Assembly (NCBI RefSeq): GCF_014905415.1
Contig: NZ_BNEO01000001.1
Location: 1,116,001 to 1,180,000 of the forward strand
Length of the DNA: 64,000 bases
Direction: 5' to 3'
Source: Virgibacillus salexigens
GTDB taxonomy: Bacteria; Bacillota; Bacilli; Bacillales; Amphibacillaceae
Shown here: piece by piece, positions 36,559 through 45,065 of the stretch
How positions within the stretch are numbered: position 1 is the stretch's first letter
Layout of the letters: each line of letters opens with the position of its first letter
The notes under the pieces: model-generated
Told to the model about the DNA's origin: nothing
Database searches by the model: none
Seen by the model: the letters and a program-made list of their open reading frames with translations, nothing else
Translations under genes and position numbers: made by a program

Positions 36559-36802
36559 TTACTTCATTACCCATGTATAGAGAAACATAATTGCAGCAAT
36601 AGCTGTACCAATATAACAAATTAACTTGGATAAGTTTTTGATATCTAACTGTGGTCATTTGGTGAGGTAATTTGGTAGAAAGATAGGTACCGATGATCCC
36701 AGCTAGACAACCAATGAGGGTTAATACTTTTGGAAAAACTGGGATAAAGGCTGAGACAATAGCTACGAGACCTAATAACAAAGAGGTGTGTTTCTTATCC
36801 AA
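36559..36802 (-). pseudogene. Frameshifted small membrane protein gene
   Basis: Read from the ATG at 36802 the frame gives two helices (HTSLLLGLVAIVSAFIPVFP and VLTLIGCLAGIIGTYLSTKL), then loses coherence and runs into the terminator. The +1 frame from about 36660 gives LICYIGTAIAAIMFLYTWVM then K and a stop at 36559, just ahead of the terminator. A single-base shift near 36640-36665 would restore one protein of about 80 aa with three helices. The ATG is preceded by GGAGGAGG. It is either a decayed gene or a sequence error. Confidence 0.65.
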
Positions 36803-37059
36803 TGGAGAAACCTCCTCCTGATTTATATCCAGTATATTTGTGTTCGTGACAAAATATGTTTAGAAAACAAGTAGGACCCTCTTATGAGGAGCCGCTTTCT
36901 GCTGTAAACTCATGTGGAATCGCCCAAAGCGCGTATCCAACAACACACACAAATGCTCTGCCTTGTGCTTGGAGGTTAAGTATAAGCATGAGATAAAGGT
37001 ATATTCCTCTGCTAAACACCCACTAGCTCTCTGCCCTCTTGTGAATACTTTTTAACTTT

Positions 37060-37089
37060 AAAAAAGAGGGTGCTCCTTTGGCACCCTCT
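37060..37089 (-). terminator. Terminator after threonine dehydrogenase gene
   Basis: Perfect 9-bp stem AGAGGGTGC/GCACCCTCT, followed on the minus strand by six T. Confidence 0.9.
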
Positions 37090-37095
37090 CCTATA

Positions 37096-38043
37096 TTACT
37101 TTACAAATTTATGACTCACTTTTTCTAGCATCTCGGCTGTCATTTTATCAATATCATACGTAGCTTTAAAATCCCATTCCTCTGCAGCTGCTGAGGAGTC
37201 AATACTATTTGGCCAGCTATCCGCAATTTTTTGTTTAAACGGATCTACTTGAAAATCCAGCTTAAATTCAGGAATATGTTTCTGGATAGCCTTCGCAAAA
37301 TCCTCTGGTGCCGCTGAAATAGCAGAAATATTAAAAGCATTTCGATGCTTTAATCGGTTCGGGTCTGCTTCCATCAATTGAATAATTGCATTTAGAGCAT
37401 CTGGCATATACATCATATCCATATACGTACCTGAAGCAATACAAGAAGTATATGCTTTCTTTTTGATCGCTTCATAATAGATTTCTACAGCATAATCGGT
37501 GGTACCTCCACCAGGTAAGGTTACATGAGATATTAATCCTGGATAACGAACACCACGTGTATCCACACCAAAACGATGGTAGTAGTAATCAGATAATAAT
37601 TCACCTGAGACTTTGTTCACTCCATACATCGTCGTCGGGCGTTGTAGCGTATCCTGCGGCGTATGATCTTTCGGCGTAGAAGGACCAAATGCACCTATGG
37701 AACTAGGTGTAAAGAATTGCAAGTTCAATTCACGAGCTACTTCTAATGCATTTACTAATCCTCCCATATTAATATGCCAAGCCAATTTTGGATTTTCTTC
37801 TGCTTTGGCAGATAATAATGCTGCTAAATGCATGATTGTGTCGACATCATATTTATTAGCTACTTGATATAGCTGGCTTGCGTCTGTTACATCGACCACT
37901 TCAAATGGTCCTTCAGCAATGATCCCATCTGCTTCTCGGATATCTGTTCCGATTACCTGATTAACCCCGTAAATCTCTCTTAATTTCACAACAAGCTCTG
38001 AACCAATTTGTCCTAAAGCTCCTGTAACTAATATTTTCTTCAT
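37096..38043 (-). CDS. L-threonine 3-dehydrogenase, SDR (epimerase-like) type
   Basis: A 315-aa NAD-dependent short-chain dehydrogenase. It has the Rossmann GALGQIGS motif at residues 8-15 and the YxxxK catalytic pair in YGVNKVSGE, with TPSSIGAFGPSTPKDHTPQD, typical of the GalE-like L-threonine dehydrogenases. It oxidises threonine to 2-amino-3-oxobutyrate. KBL, encoded directly upstream 48 bp away, then cleaves the product to glycine and acetyl-CoA. This is the SDR type, not the medium-chain zinc type seen in B. subtilis tdh. The start ATG at 38043 follows GAGAGGAATATTGAGAA. Confidence 0.88.
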   Translation of the reverse strand: MKKILVTGALGQIGSELVVKLREIYGVNQVIGTDIREADGIIAEGPFEVVDVTDASQLYQVANKYDVDTIMHLAALLSAKAEENPKLAWHINMGGLVNALEVARELNLQFFTPSSIGAFGPSTPKDHTPQDTLQRPTTMYGVNKVSGELLSDYYYHRFGVDTRGVRYPGLISHVTLPGGGTTDYAVEIYYEAIKKKAYTSCIASGTYMDMMYMPDALNAIIQLMEADPNRLKHRNAFNISAISAAPEDFAKAIQKHIPEFKLDFQVDPFKQKIADSWPNSIDSSAAAEEWDFKATYDIDKMTAEMLEKVSHKFVK

Positions 38044-38091
38044 TTCTCAATATTCCTCTCTCATTCAACATACAAATTTCTAAAGTTGTGT

Positions 38092-39282
38092 TTAAATTAC
38101 ACCCAATTCTTTTCCAACTTTTTCATATACATCAAGCGCCTTATCTAACATTTCTTTTGTATGAGCGGCACTTGGCATATTGCGAACTCGGCCTGTTCCC
38201 CTTGGTACTGTAGGAAATACGATTGACTTTGCATAAACACCCTCTTCATTTAACCGTTTACTGAACGCTTGGGTGGCATTTTCATCTCCAATTACACATG
38301 GAGTAATTGGTGTTTCACTATCGCCAATATCAAAACCTAGATTTTTCAATCCTGCTTTTAAGTAATTCGCATTTTCCCATAGTTTTTCATTTAGCTCCGT
38401 GCTTTCCATTAGGATTTCTACTGCTTTCGTACTTGCAACTGCATCCGCTGGTGATACTGCTGTTGAGAATAAGAATGGGCGTGATCGCACTTTTAACCAA
38501 TCGATAAGGTTAGCCTTACCTGCTACATAACCTCCAATAACTCCAATCGCTTTCGATAACGTTCCCATCTGAAAGTCAACTTTGTCTTGCAAACCAAAAT
38601 GTTTAACGGTTCCTGCGCCCTTCCCAAGCACACCAGATCCATGTGCATCATCAACGTACGTGATTAGATCAAATTCCTCTGCGATTTCTACAATTTCAGG
38701 AAGCTTAGCAATATCCCCATCCATTGAAAATACACCATCTGTAATAATCATAATTTTATTATATTGGCCAGATTCAACCGCTTCTTTTGCTTTTGTTCGT
38801 AAATCCTCCATATCGGAGTGATTAAAACGGATAATCCTCGCTTTCGATAGACGGCATCCGTCAATTATGGAAGCATGGTTTAATTCATCCGATAGAATAG
38901 CATCATGCTTATCCATGACAGCCGAAATAGCTGCCATATTACAATTAAAACCAGATTGATAGGAAATTACAGCTTCTGTATCTTTAAATTCAGCAAGTCT
39001 TTTCTCTAACTCTAGATGCAGATCTAAAGTCCCGTTAATGGTTCGAACTGCTCCAGCCCCTACTCCATGAGAATCGACTGCTTGCTTAGCAACTTCTTTT
39101 AAGCGCTCATCTGTAGCAAGTCCAAGATAGTTATTGGAAGAAAGGTTTACCAATGTTTTTCCACCAATATTAATTTCTGGCCCATTAGGCCCTTGGACTG
39201 GATCAATCTCATTATATAAACCACGTTCTTTTAAGTCAGCAATATTTTTATTTAACAAAGAATCTAGTGCTTTACTCGTCAT
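38092..39282 (-). CDS. kbl: 2-amino-3-ketobutyrate CoA ligase (glycine C-acetyltransferase)
   Basis: A 396-aa PLP enzyme of the alpha-oxoamine synthase group. It has [53 protein letters not shown] and [18 protein letters not shown], where the lysine of TLSKA binds PLP. KBL acts on the product of the adjacent threonine dehydrogenase, giving glycine and acetyl-CoA, so the pair forms the threonine catabolic operon. I chose ATG 39282, with GGAGG about ten bases upstream; the longer reading adds 14 residues. Confidence 0.92.
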   Translation of the reverse strand: MTSKALDSLLNKNIADLKERGLYNEIDPVQGPNGPEINIGGKTLVNLSSNNYLGLATDERLKEVAKQAVDSHGVGAGAVRTINGTLDLHLELEKRLAEFKDTEAVISYQSGFNCNMAAISAVMDKHDAILSDELNHASIIDGCRLSKARIIRFNHSDMEDLRTKAKEAVESGQYNKIMIITDGVFSMDGDIAKLPEIVEIAEEFDLITYVDDAHGSGVLGKGAGTVKHFGLQDKVDFQMGTLSKAIGVIGGYVAGKANLIDWLKVRSRPFLFSTAVSPADAVASTKAVEILMESTELNEKLWENANYLKAGLKNLGFDIGDSETPITPCVIGDENATQAFSKRLNEEGVYAKSIVFPTVPRGTGRVRNMPSAAHTKEMLDKALDVYEKVGKELGVI

Positions 39283-39447
39283 TTTCGTACGTCCTCCTTC
39301 TACTATATGCAAGTTTTGTATCATGAGAAAATAAACCCTTCATTGTTATAACATATATAAACGTTCAATCCTTTTTTAGTTTAACATAAAGCATTAGAAA
39401 TGTTTAATAAGAGAAGATCGCTTTGATTGTCATATTTTGGAGAAGAA

Positions 39448-39463
39448 CTTACGAATTTGTAAG
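39448..39463. promoter_or_regulatory. Palindrome CTTACGAATTTGTAAG, BceR-like site, upstream of the 43-aa gene
   Basis: CTTAC(G)AAT(T)TGTAAG matches 14 of 16 bases of the palindrome at 62382-62397 ahead of the Bce-type transporter. It lies about 90 bases upstream of the small gene. Confidence 0.45.
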
Positions 39464-39554
39464 ATTTCCCTTGAAAAATGTCACCAAAAACTATGGTTAT
39501 TGAAAGAAATTTCTAATATACTGAGGATAGCAATAAGAGATGGAGGAATAAAAA

Positions 39555-39686
39555 ATGAAGAAAGTACTTGTCGCCATTTTCGCTATGCTTATTATTACTT
39601 TCGGAATTTTCGGATATGTCGAAATGAATGACGATTCGAATGAAATTGTAGATGAAAACCCAAATTCGATAAAAGTCAATTCTTAA
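39555..39686 (+). CDS. Small 43-aa single-helix membrane peptide
   Basis: A 43-codon frame starting MKKVLVAIFAMLIITFGIFG, one hydrophobic segment at about 4-22, then an acidic tail (NDDSNEIVDENPNSIKVNS). It could be a membrane peptide or the pro-form of an exported one. It is preceded by GGAGGAATAAAAA, an ideal ribosome binding site, and stands alone in a 566-bp gap, so it is likely real. An upstream palindrome links it to the Bce-type transporter at 62 kb. I do not recognise a family. Confidence 0.6.
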   Translation: MKKVLVAIFAMLIITFGIFGYVEMNDDSNEIVDENPNSIKVNS

Positions 39687-39890
39687 TACCTTTCAACACA
39701 TACTAAAACAACATGATCAACCACTTAATTATCATGTTAATAAATGTTTCAATTAAATATGTATATGTATTCCATCTTATGATTCAATCTTTTCATGGAG
39801 ATGTTATATAGTTGTTCAAATATATAATGGAACGAGAGAAAAGATCTCTCGTTCCATTCTCTTCAACTATCTTTTATCATGTTTATTCAG
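39687..39890. other. Intergenic region after the 43-aa gene
   Basis: AT-rich region of about 200 bases. It contains a 14-bp perfect stem (AATGGAACGAGAGA/TCTCTCGTTCCATT, 39826-39858), which probably terminates the flanking genes. No further gene was seen. Confidence 0.5.
39826..39858. terminator. Inverted repeat, probable terminator between small gene and yocH-like gene
   Basis: Perfect 14-bp stem with a five-base loop. T-rich tails on both strands are weak, so it is less certain than the others. Confidence 0.5.
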
Positions 39891-40676
39891 TTATTCCACA
39901 ATTGTTACATCAACTGATTTAACGCCCCAGTTCGTTGCTTCTTCTTCTGATTGAACATGAACGTCAATTTTATTTCCTTTAATTGCACTGCCGATATCAG
40001 CAGCAGTAGCATAACCATATCCCTCAACATGTACTTTTGACCCTAGCGGGATGACATTTGGATCAACAGCAATTACTTTTGCATCTGGATTCTTATTTAA
40101 ATCCACGCCTGTTGAAGTAACTCCAGAGCAACCTTCACAATCAGCAGTATAAGCAGTAGCTTCTACTGAAATTGTTTTCCCCTCTGGATTCTCTTCTTTT
40201 GGTTCTTTTGAAGAAGTGTTCTGTGTATTCTTAGCTGTTTCTTTTGGTTCTTCAGCTTTAGCTTTTGGTTCCTCAGCTTTAGCTTTCTTTTCTACTTTTG
40301 CAGCTGGCTTGTCATCTTGTGAGACATTAACTCCTTCGATCGTTAATTCCTGACCAATGACAATGATATCTGATTCTAAGTTGTTCCAATCTTTAAGATT
40401 ATCAACCGATACATCATATTCATTTGAAATACTAGTTAATGTATCTCCTTCTTGGACTTTATATTTATCATTTATAAATAATGTTTGTTTTGGTTGAATC
40501 ATAGTTGATTTTAATTCATTTATGTCTACTAGATTTTCAACAGTCGTGTTGTATTCGTTGGCAATATCCCAAAGGTTATCCCCTTTTTTCACTTCGTACT
40601 CTTCTGCTGATACAGTGGAAGCAGCAGTGCCAGCAATGATAATTCCTGTTGCGAATGAAGCTACTAATTTTTTCAT
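39891..40676 (-). CDS. Secreted LysM-3D domain cell wall protein (YocH-like)
   Basis: A 261-aa exported wall protein. It has a signal peptide (about residues 1-24, ending TVSA), two LysM repeats (YEVKKGDNLWDIANEYNT and YKVQEGDTLTSISNEYDV), a Lys/Pro/Glu-rich linker with the repeat KAEEP at about 134-147, and a C-terminal 3D domain with VEATAYTADCEGCSGVTSTG and a D-IGSAIKG-x-KIDVHV block. This is the layout of B. subtilis YocH, a peptidoglycan-binding protein. The ATG at 40676 follows AAGGAGGGAG. Regulation by WalR is known for yocH; a full WalR site was not seen. Confidence 0.9.
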   Translation of the reverse strand: MKKLVASFATGIIIAGTAASTVSAEEYEVKKGDNLWDIANEYNTTVENLVDINELKSTMIQPKQTLFINDKYKVQEGDTLTSISNEYDVSVDNLKDWNNLESDIIVIGQELTIEGVNVSQDDKPAAKVEKKAKAEEPKAKAEEPKETAKNTQNTSSKEPKEENPEGKTISVEATAYTADCEGCSGVTSTGVDLNKNPDAKVIAVDPNVIPLGSKVHVEGYGYATAADIGSAIKGNKIDVHVQSEEEATNWGVKSVDVTIVE

Positions 40677-40901
40677 TCGTACTCCCTCCTTAAATTTCTG
40701 ACATTGCCTATCGTACCACAGGGGGAAGGGCAATGCAGTTACAGAAGGTTTAAGAGTCAATTACAACAATTACTAAACTACCGACTTATGTTACAAATGT
40801 AATCTTTTTGTGATAAAAGTACTAGAGTTAATTGATTTTTCATTACATTTAAGTGAGATTGACATATTAGTAGAGATAATGAAATATATCTTTTAATGAA
40901 C

Positions 40902-40936
40902 AAAAAATACAAGGGTGTAAAATAACCCTTGTATTT
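40902..40936 (-). terminator. Terminator after oppF
   Basis: 12-bp stem AAATACAAGGGT/ACCCTTGTATTT followed by a T run on the minus strand. Confidence 0.85.
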
Positions 40937-40943
40937 ACTATAC

Positions 40944-41924
40944 TTATTCATTATATAAATGACACGCTACCCAATGATCCTTTTTATGTTCCTGCCATTC
41001 TGGACTTACATTCGCACATATATCCATGGCATGTGGACATCTTGTTCGAAAACGACATCCACTAGGAGGACTCACTGGACTTGGAACATCGCCTTCAATG
41101 ATAATACGTTCTCTAGTACGCTCCACCTCCGGATCAGAGATTGGAACTGCACTTAGTAAAGCTTGGGTATACGGGTGTAATGGTTCGGCATAGAGGTCAT
41201 CACTTGTTGCAACTTCCGCCATCTTACCTAAATACATGACACCTACTCGATCACTGATGTGCTTAACCATAGATAGGTCATGTGCAATAAACAAGTAAGT
41301 TAACTCACGTTCTTTTTGCAATCTCTTCATTATATTTACAACCTGAGCCTGTATGGAAACATCTAGAGCTGAAATTGGTTCATCGGCTACAATAAATTGT
41401 GGACTAACAGCTAATGCTCTAGCTATTCCAATTCTCTGGCGCTGCCCGCCACTAAATTCATGAGGATAGCGATTACCGTGTTCCTTATTCAAGCCAACAA
41501 TTTCTAGCAATGCATGTACTTTATTTAATCTATCATCTTTGGATGAAGCTAACCCATGAATATCAATTCCTTCAGCAATAATATCTTTAACCGTCATTCT
41601 TGGGTTAAGGGAAGCATATGGGTCTTGAAAGATCATCTGCATATTTCGATTGAAACTTTTTAATTCTTTTGCGGACTTCTTCGCATGTACATTGTCTCCA
41701 TTAAAATCAACTTCACCTTCTGTTGCCTCATAAAGACGCATAATTGTTCTACCTGCAGTAGACTTTCCACAACCAGATTCTCCAACCAACCCAAATGTTT
41801 CTCCCTTATATATATCAAAGGATATGCCATCCACAGCTTTTAAAGTCTGCTTTCTACTCAATTTAAAATGTTTCTTTAAATCCTTAATCTCTAAAAGTTT
41901 TTCTTTTTCTTCTATACTATTCAT
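40944..41924 (-). CDS. oppF: Oligopeptide ABC transporter ATPase OppF
   Basis: A 326-aa ATP-binding subunit of an oligopeptide importer. It has GLVGESGCGKST (Walker A), SGGQRQRIGIARALAVSPQF (signature) and VADEPISALDVSIQ (Walker B). The C-terminal PPSGCRFRTRCPHAMDIC motif is the cysteine-rich oligopeptide-type extension. It overlaps the end of oppD by eight bases, so the genes are translationally coupled. It is the last gene of the oppABCDF operon in the 5' to 3' direction. Confidence 0.93.
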   Translation of the reverse strand: MNSIEEKEKLLEIKDLKKHFKLSRKQTLKAVDGISFDIYKGETFGLVGESGCGKSTAGRTIMRLYEATEGEVDFNGDNVHAKKSAKELKSFNRNMQMIFQDPYASLNPRMTVKDIIAEGIDIHGLASSKDDRLNKVHALLEIVGLNKEHGNRYPHEFSGGQRQRIGIARALAVSPQFIVADEPISALDVSIQAQVVNIMKRLQKERELTYLFIAHDLSMVKHISDRVGVMYLGKMAEVATSDDLYAEPLHPYTQALLSAVPISDPEVERTRERIIIEGDVPSPVSPPSGCRFRTRCPHAMDICANVSPEWQEHKKDHWVACHLYNE

Positions 41925-42945
41925 GAACTTTTGTACCTCCTACCATTGCAGATTCAGGTGCCTCTACATCTGGAGCACGCTCATCTAATAACCAGCATGC
42001 TGTCTGTTGTGTCTCAGATAAATGGGTATATTCTGGCATATGGTTTTCACACACCTTCATTGCATATGGACACCTTGCCGCAAATGGACATCCTTTTGGA
42101 GGGTCGGCTAAATCTGGTGGTGAACCAGGTATAGCTAAGAGCTCTTCATCATCCCCATCAATTTTTGGCATCGAACTTAGTAGTCCCCACGTATAAGGAT
42201 GTTTTGGATTATAAAAAATTTCATTTACATTACCTGTTTCGACAATTTTCCCACCGTACATAACAGCAACCCTATTAGCAGCATTCGCAACTACTCCTAA
42301 ATCATGGGTGATTAAAATAATGGCAGTTCCTGTTTCTTCCTGAACATCACGCATTAAGTCAAGAATCTGTGCTTGTATGGTAACATCTAAGGCAGTTGTT
42401 GGTTCATCAGCAATGAGGATCTTAGGATTACAAGCCAATGCAATAGCGATCATCGCTCTTTGTCTCATACCACCGGAATACTCATGTGGATACTGATCAA
42501 TTCTTCTCTCTGGATTAGGGATACCTACAAGTTTCAATAACTCAATACCCCGGTTATGCGCAGCTTTTTTCGACATATTTTGATGTTTAATTAAACCTTC
42601 GGATATTTGTTTGCCTATCGGCATCGTTGGATTTAATGATGTCATCGGATCCTGGAATATCATGCTGATATCCTTCCCGCGAATGCCTTCCATTTGTTTA
42701 TCCGATTTTTCTACTAGGTCTTCTTCGTTAAACACGATGGATCCACCAGCGAATTTCCCTGGAGGCATCGGAACTAATCTCATTAGCGATTGAGCAGTAA
42801 CACTCTTCCCTGATCCTGATTCACCAACAATAGCAAGTGTTTCTTTTTCATCTAAATCAAAGGTAACACCTCGTACAGCTTGTACTTCTCCACCGTAAGT
42901 ATCAAAAGCTATAGAAAGGTCTTTTACTTCTAATAATTTACTCAT
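41917..42945 (-). CDS. oppD: Oligopeptide ABC transporter ATPase OppD
   Basis: A 342-aa ATP-binding subunit. It has AIVGESGSGKSVTAQSLMRL, SGGMRQRAMIAIALACNPKI and IADEPTTALDVTIQAQILDL, with the C-terminal DPPKGCPFAARCPYAMKVC oligopeptide extension. The start ATG at 42945 follows GGGGGAAGATAAAACA. It sits 16 bases after oppC and overlaps oppF. Together with OppF it powers uptake of peptides by the OppBC channel. Confidence 0.93.
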   Translation of the reverse strand: MSKLLEVKDLSIAFDTYGGEVQAVRGVTFDLDEKETLAIVGESGSGKSVTAQSLMRLVPMPPGKFAGGSIVFNEEDLVEKSDKQMEGIRGKDISMIFQDPMTSLNPTMPIGKQISEGLIKHQNMSKKAAHNRGIELLKLVGIPNPERRIDQYPHEYSGGMRQRAMIAIALACNPKILIADEPTTALDVTIQAQILDLMRDVQEETGTAIILITHDLGVVANAANRVAVMYGGKIVETGNVNEIFYNPKHPYTWGLLSSMPKIDGDDEELLAIPGSPPDLADPPKGCPFAARCPYAMKVCENHMPEYTHLSETQQTACWLLDERAPDVEAPESAMVGGTKVHE

Positions 42946-42961
42946 TGTTTTATCTTCCCCC

Positions 42962-43885
42962 TTACTTACGTTCTTTTGGATCTAATGCGTCTCTCATTCC
43001 ATCACCAATAACATTAAATGCCAGCATTGTTAAACAGATAAAAAAGGCTGGGAAGAAAAGCTGGAATGGGTAGTATTGTAGTGATTGCAAGGCATCTGAT
43101 GACATGGTCCCCCAACTAGCTAAAGGTGCTGGTACCCCAAGTCCTAAGAAGCTAAGAAATGCTTCTGTAAAGATAGCATTTGGAATAGTTAATGTTAGCG
43201 TAACTAGAATTGGCCCCATCGTATTTGGGACAAGATGCTTAAATAATAATCTCGTATTACTTGCCCCTAAGGATCTCGAAGCCATAACATATTCCTCTGA
43301 ACGCAACTGCATCACTTGACCTCGTACAATCCTTGCCATGTTGATCCAACCAGTGATTGTCATGGCAATAATGAGCGTCCATAATCCTTGAGGTAAAATA
43401 ACCATTAAAAGAATAACTACTAGCAAATATGGTACTCCATATAATACATCTGCTACTCGCATCATATATTCATCAACTTTCCCGCCAAAATACCCAGCAA
43501 TAGAGCCCCATATAATTCCGATTACCAAGTCAATTAGAGCTGCCATCAATCCAATAAATAATGATATTTTAGCGCCATACCAAGTTCTAGCAAAAATATC
43601 TCTACCAAGATTATCTGTACCAAACCAATGTTCACCTGATGGTGATTTATTCGCATTAAGAAGATCATTATCGAAATAGTTATGTCCTGATATCGGTCCT
43701 CCTATAAACGACATAATTCCCAAAAGGACAATCATGACAATTCCAAATAAAGCAAGTTTATTCTTTCTAAATCGACGCCATGCATCTTTCCAATAGGAAG
43801 TACTCTCACCTGCGATTTTCTCTGCTTCTTCATCATTTATTTGGAGAGGTTCGAAATCGCTATCTTTCAGCTGCGGTAATGCCAT
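42962..43885 (-). CDS. oppC: Oligopeptide ABC transporter permease OppC
   Basis: A 307-aa inner-membrane permease with an N-terminal soluble leader, then about six helices. The EAA-type loop contains EYVMASRSLGASNTRLLFKH, and the FGTDNLGRDIFARTWYGAKI and GVPAPLASWGTMSSDALQ blocks are OppC-specific. Its stop lies 16 bases from oppD and it starts two bases after oppB ends. Confidence 0.92.
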   Translation of the reverse strand: MALPQLKDSDFEPLQINDEEAEKIAGESTSYWKDAWRRFRKNKLALFGIVMIVLLGIMSFIGGPISGHNYFDNDLLNANKSPSGEHWFGTDNLGRDIFARTWYGAKISLFIGLMAALIDLVIGIIWGSIAGYFGGKVDEYMMRVADVLYGVPYLLVVILLMVILPQGLWTLIIAMTITGWINMARIVRGQVMQLRSEEYVMASRSLGASNTRLLFKHLVPNTMGPILVTLTLTIPNAIFTEAFLSFLGLGVPAPLASWGTMSSDALQSLQYYPFQLFFPAFFICLTMLAFNVIGDGMRDALDPKERK

Positions 43886-43887
43886 TA

Positions 43888-44820
43888 TTATTTACCTCCC
43901 TTTCCGGCTACTTTTATTCGAGGATCTACTAGTCCATAAAGTAAATCGACGAGTAAAATAGAAACGAGCAGCAGCACACTAAAGAATACGGTCGTCCCCA
44001 TAATGACGGTATAATCCCTGTTAGTCACACTGACAACAAACTCACTTCCAAGTCCAGGAATGCCGAAAATACTTTCAATAATAAAGCTACCTGTAAGAAT
44101 TGAGACCACTAAAGGACCTAAATAGGATACAACTGGAAGAATTGCATTTCGTAGCCCATGTTTGTAGGTGACAACACGTTGCCCCAAACCTTTGGATTTT
44201 GCTGTCTTAATATAATCCGAATTTAAGACATCCAGCATACTTGAACGCATTAATCTTGCAATAAACGCTAAAGGTGTAGTAGCAAGTGCAATTGCTGGTA
44301 AAATCGTATGTGCAAATGATTCGAACCTAGCTACTGGTAATGCACCTAGTTTAATTGCAAAGATATACTGTAAAACGGTCGCCATAATAAAGCTCGGTAC
44401 AGAAATTCCCAGAACTGCAATTACCATCGCAGTATAATCTCCGAACTTATTATGTTTGACTGCAGCTATAACCCCTAAAAGCACCCCTATAGATAAAGCG
44501 ATAAGAATGGATTCGATTCCTAATATTAAGGAATAAGGGAAACTCCGGGTAATGATTTCAATAACATCTTGTCCAACATATTTAAATGATGGTCCAAAAT
44601 CAAAAGTAAATGCATTAACAAGATAGTTAAAGTATTGTTCATACAGTGGATCATTTAAGCCATACGCTTCATTCATTTGTTCTTCAAGTGCAGGAGTTAG
44701 CTTTTTTTCTGAAGCGAATGGCCCACCTGGTGCAGCCTGCATCAGAAAGAATGTAATCGTAATGATAAAAAACAGGGAAACAATTATATACGCTAGTCGT
44801 TTCAACAGATATTTGGCCAA
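43888..44820 (-). CDS. oppB: Oligopeptide ABC transporter permease OppB
   Basis: A 310-aa permease with about six helices. It opens [20 protein letters not shown] and ends in [10 protein letters not shown], typical of OppB, with the EAA loop near [20 protein letters not shown]. The start is TTG at 44820 with GGAGGTG seven bases upstream; there is no ATG at this position, and the longer reading would translate through the Shine-Dalgarno. It is separated from oppA by 245 bases holding a hairpin, the usual reason the binding protein is made in excess. Confidence 0.9.
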   Translation of the reverse strand: MAKYLLKRLAYIIVSLFFIITITFFLMQAAPGGPFASEKKLTPALEEQMNEAYGLNDPLYEQYFNYLVNAFTFDFGPSFKYVGQDVIEIITRSFPYSLILGIESILIALSIGVLLGVIAAVKHNKFGDYTAMVIAVLGISVPSFIMATVLQYIFAIKLGALPVARFESFAHTILPAIALATTPLAFIARLMRSSMLDVLNSDYIKTAKSKGLGQRVVTYKHGLRNAILPVVSYLGPLVVSILTGSFIIESIFGIPGLGSEFVVSVTNRDYTVIMGTTVFFSVLLLVSILLVDLLYGLVDPRIKVAGKGGK

Positions 44821-44883
44821 GTCATTACACCTCCATATATTATTAATAGCCACTATTTTAAATTTTTGTTTTTTTCAAAATAA

Positions 44884-44911
44884 ATAAGGGGTGATACATT
44901 ATCACCCCTTT
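44884..44911 (-). terminator. Intra-operon hairpin between oppA and oppB
   Basis: 11-bp stem AAGGGGTGATA/TATCACCCCTT followed by TTATTTATTTTG. A partial terminator here would keep oppB-oppF lower than oppA. Confidence 0.75.
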
Positions 44912-45065
44912 AAAACTGTATATTTTCTATTTCTTGCAGAACTTCATATAGAAAATACACCTAAATAAACTGAATACCAATTGGCATTTTTCTATTTATC
45001 GTAGAAGTCTCAAGGAGTTTATACATTCTTGTTGTCTTTTCTTTTTCTTCTATCGTTTAAGACTA

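Noticed and set aside
40786-40803. Palindrome ATTACATTTGTAAC upstream of the yocH-like gene as a WalR site
   Set aside because: The WalR direct repeat (TGTWAH-N5-TGTWAH) is not matched; only a short palindrome is present.
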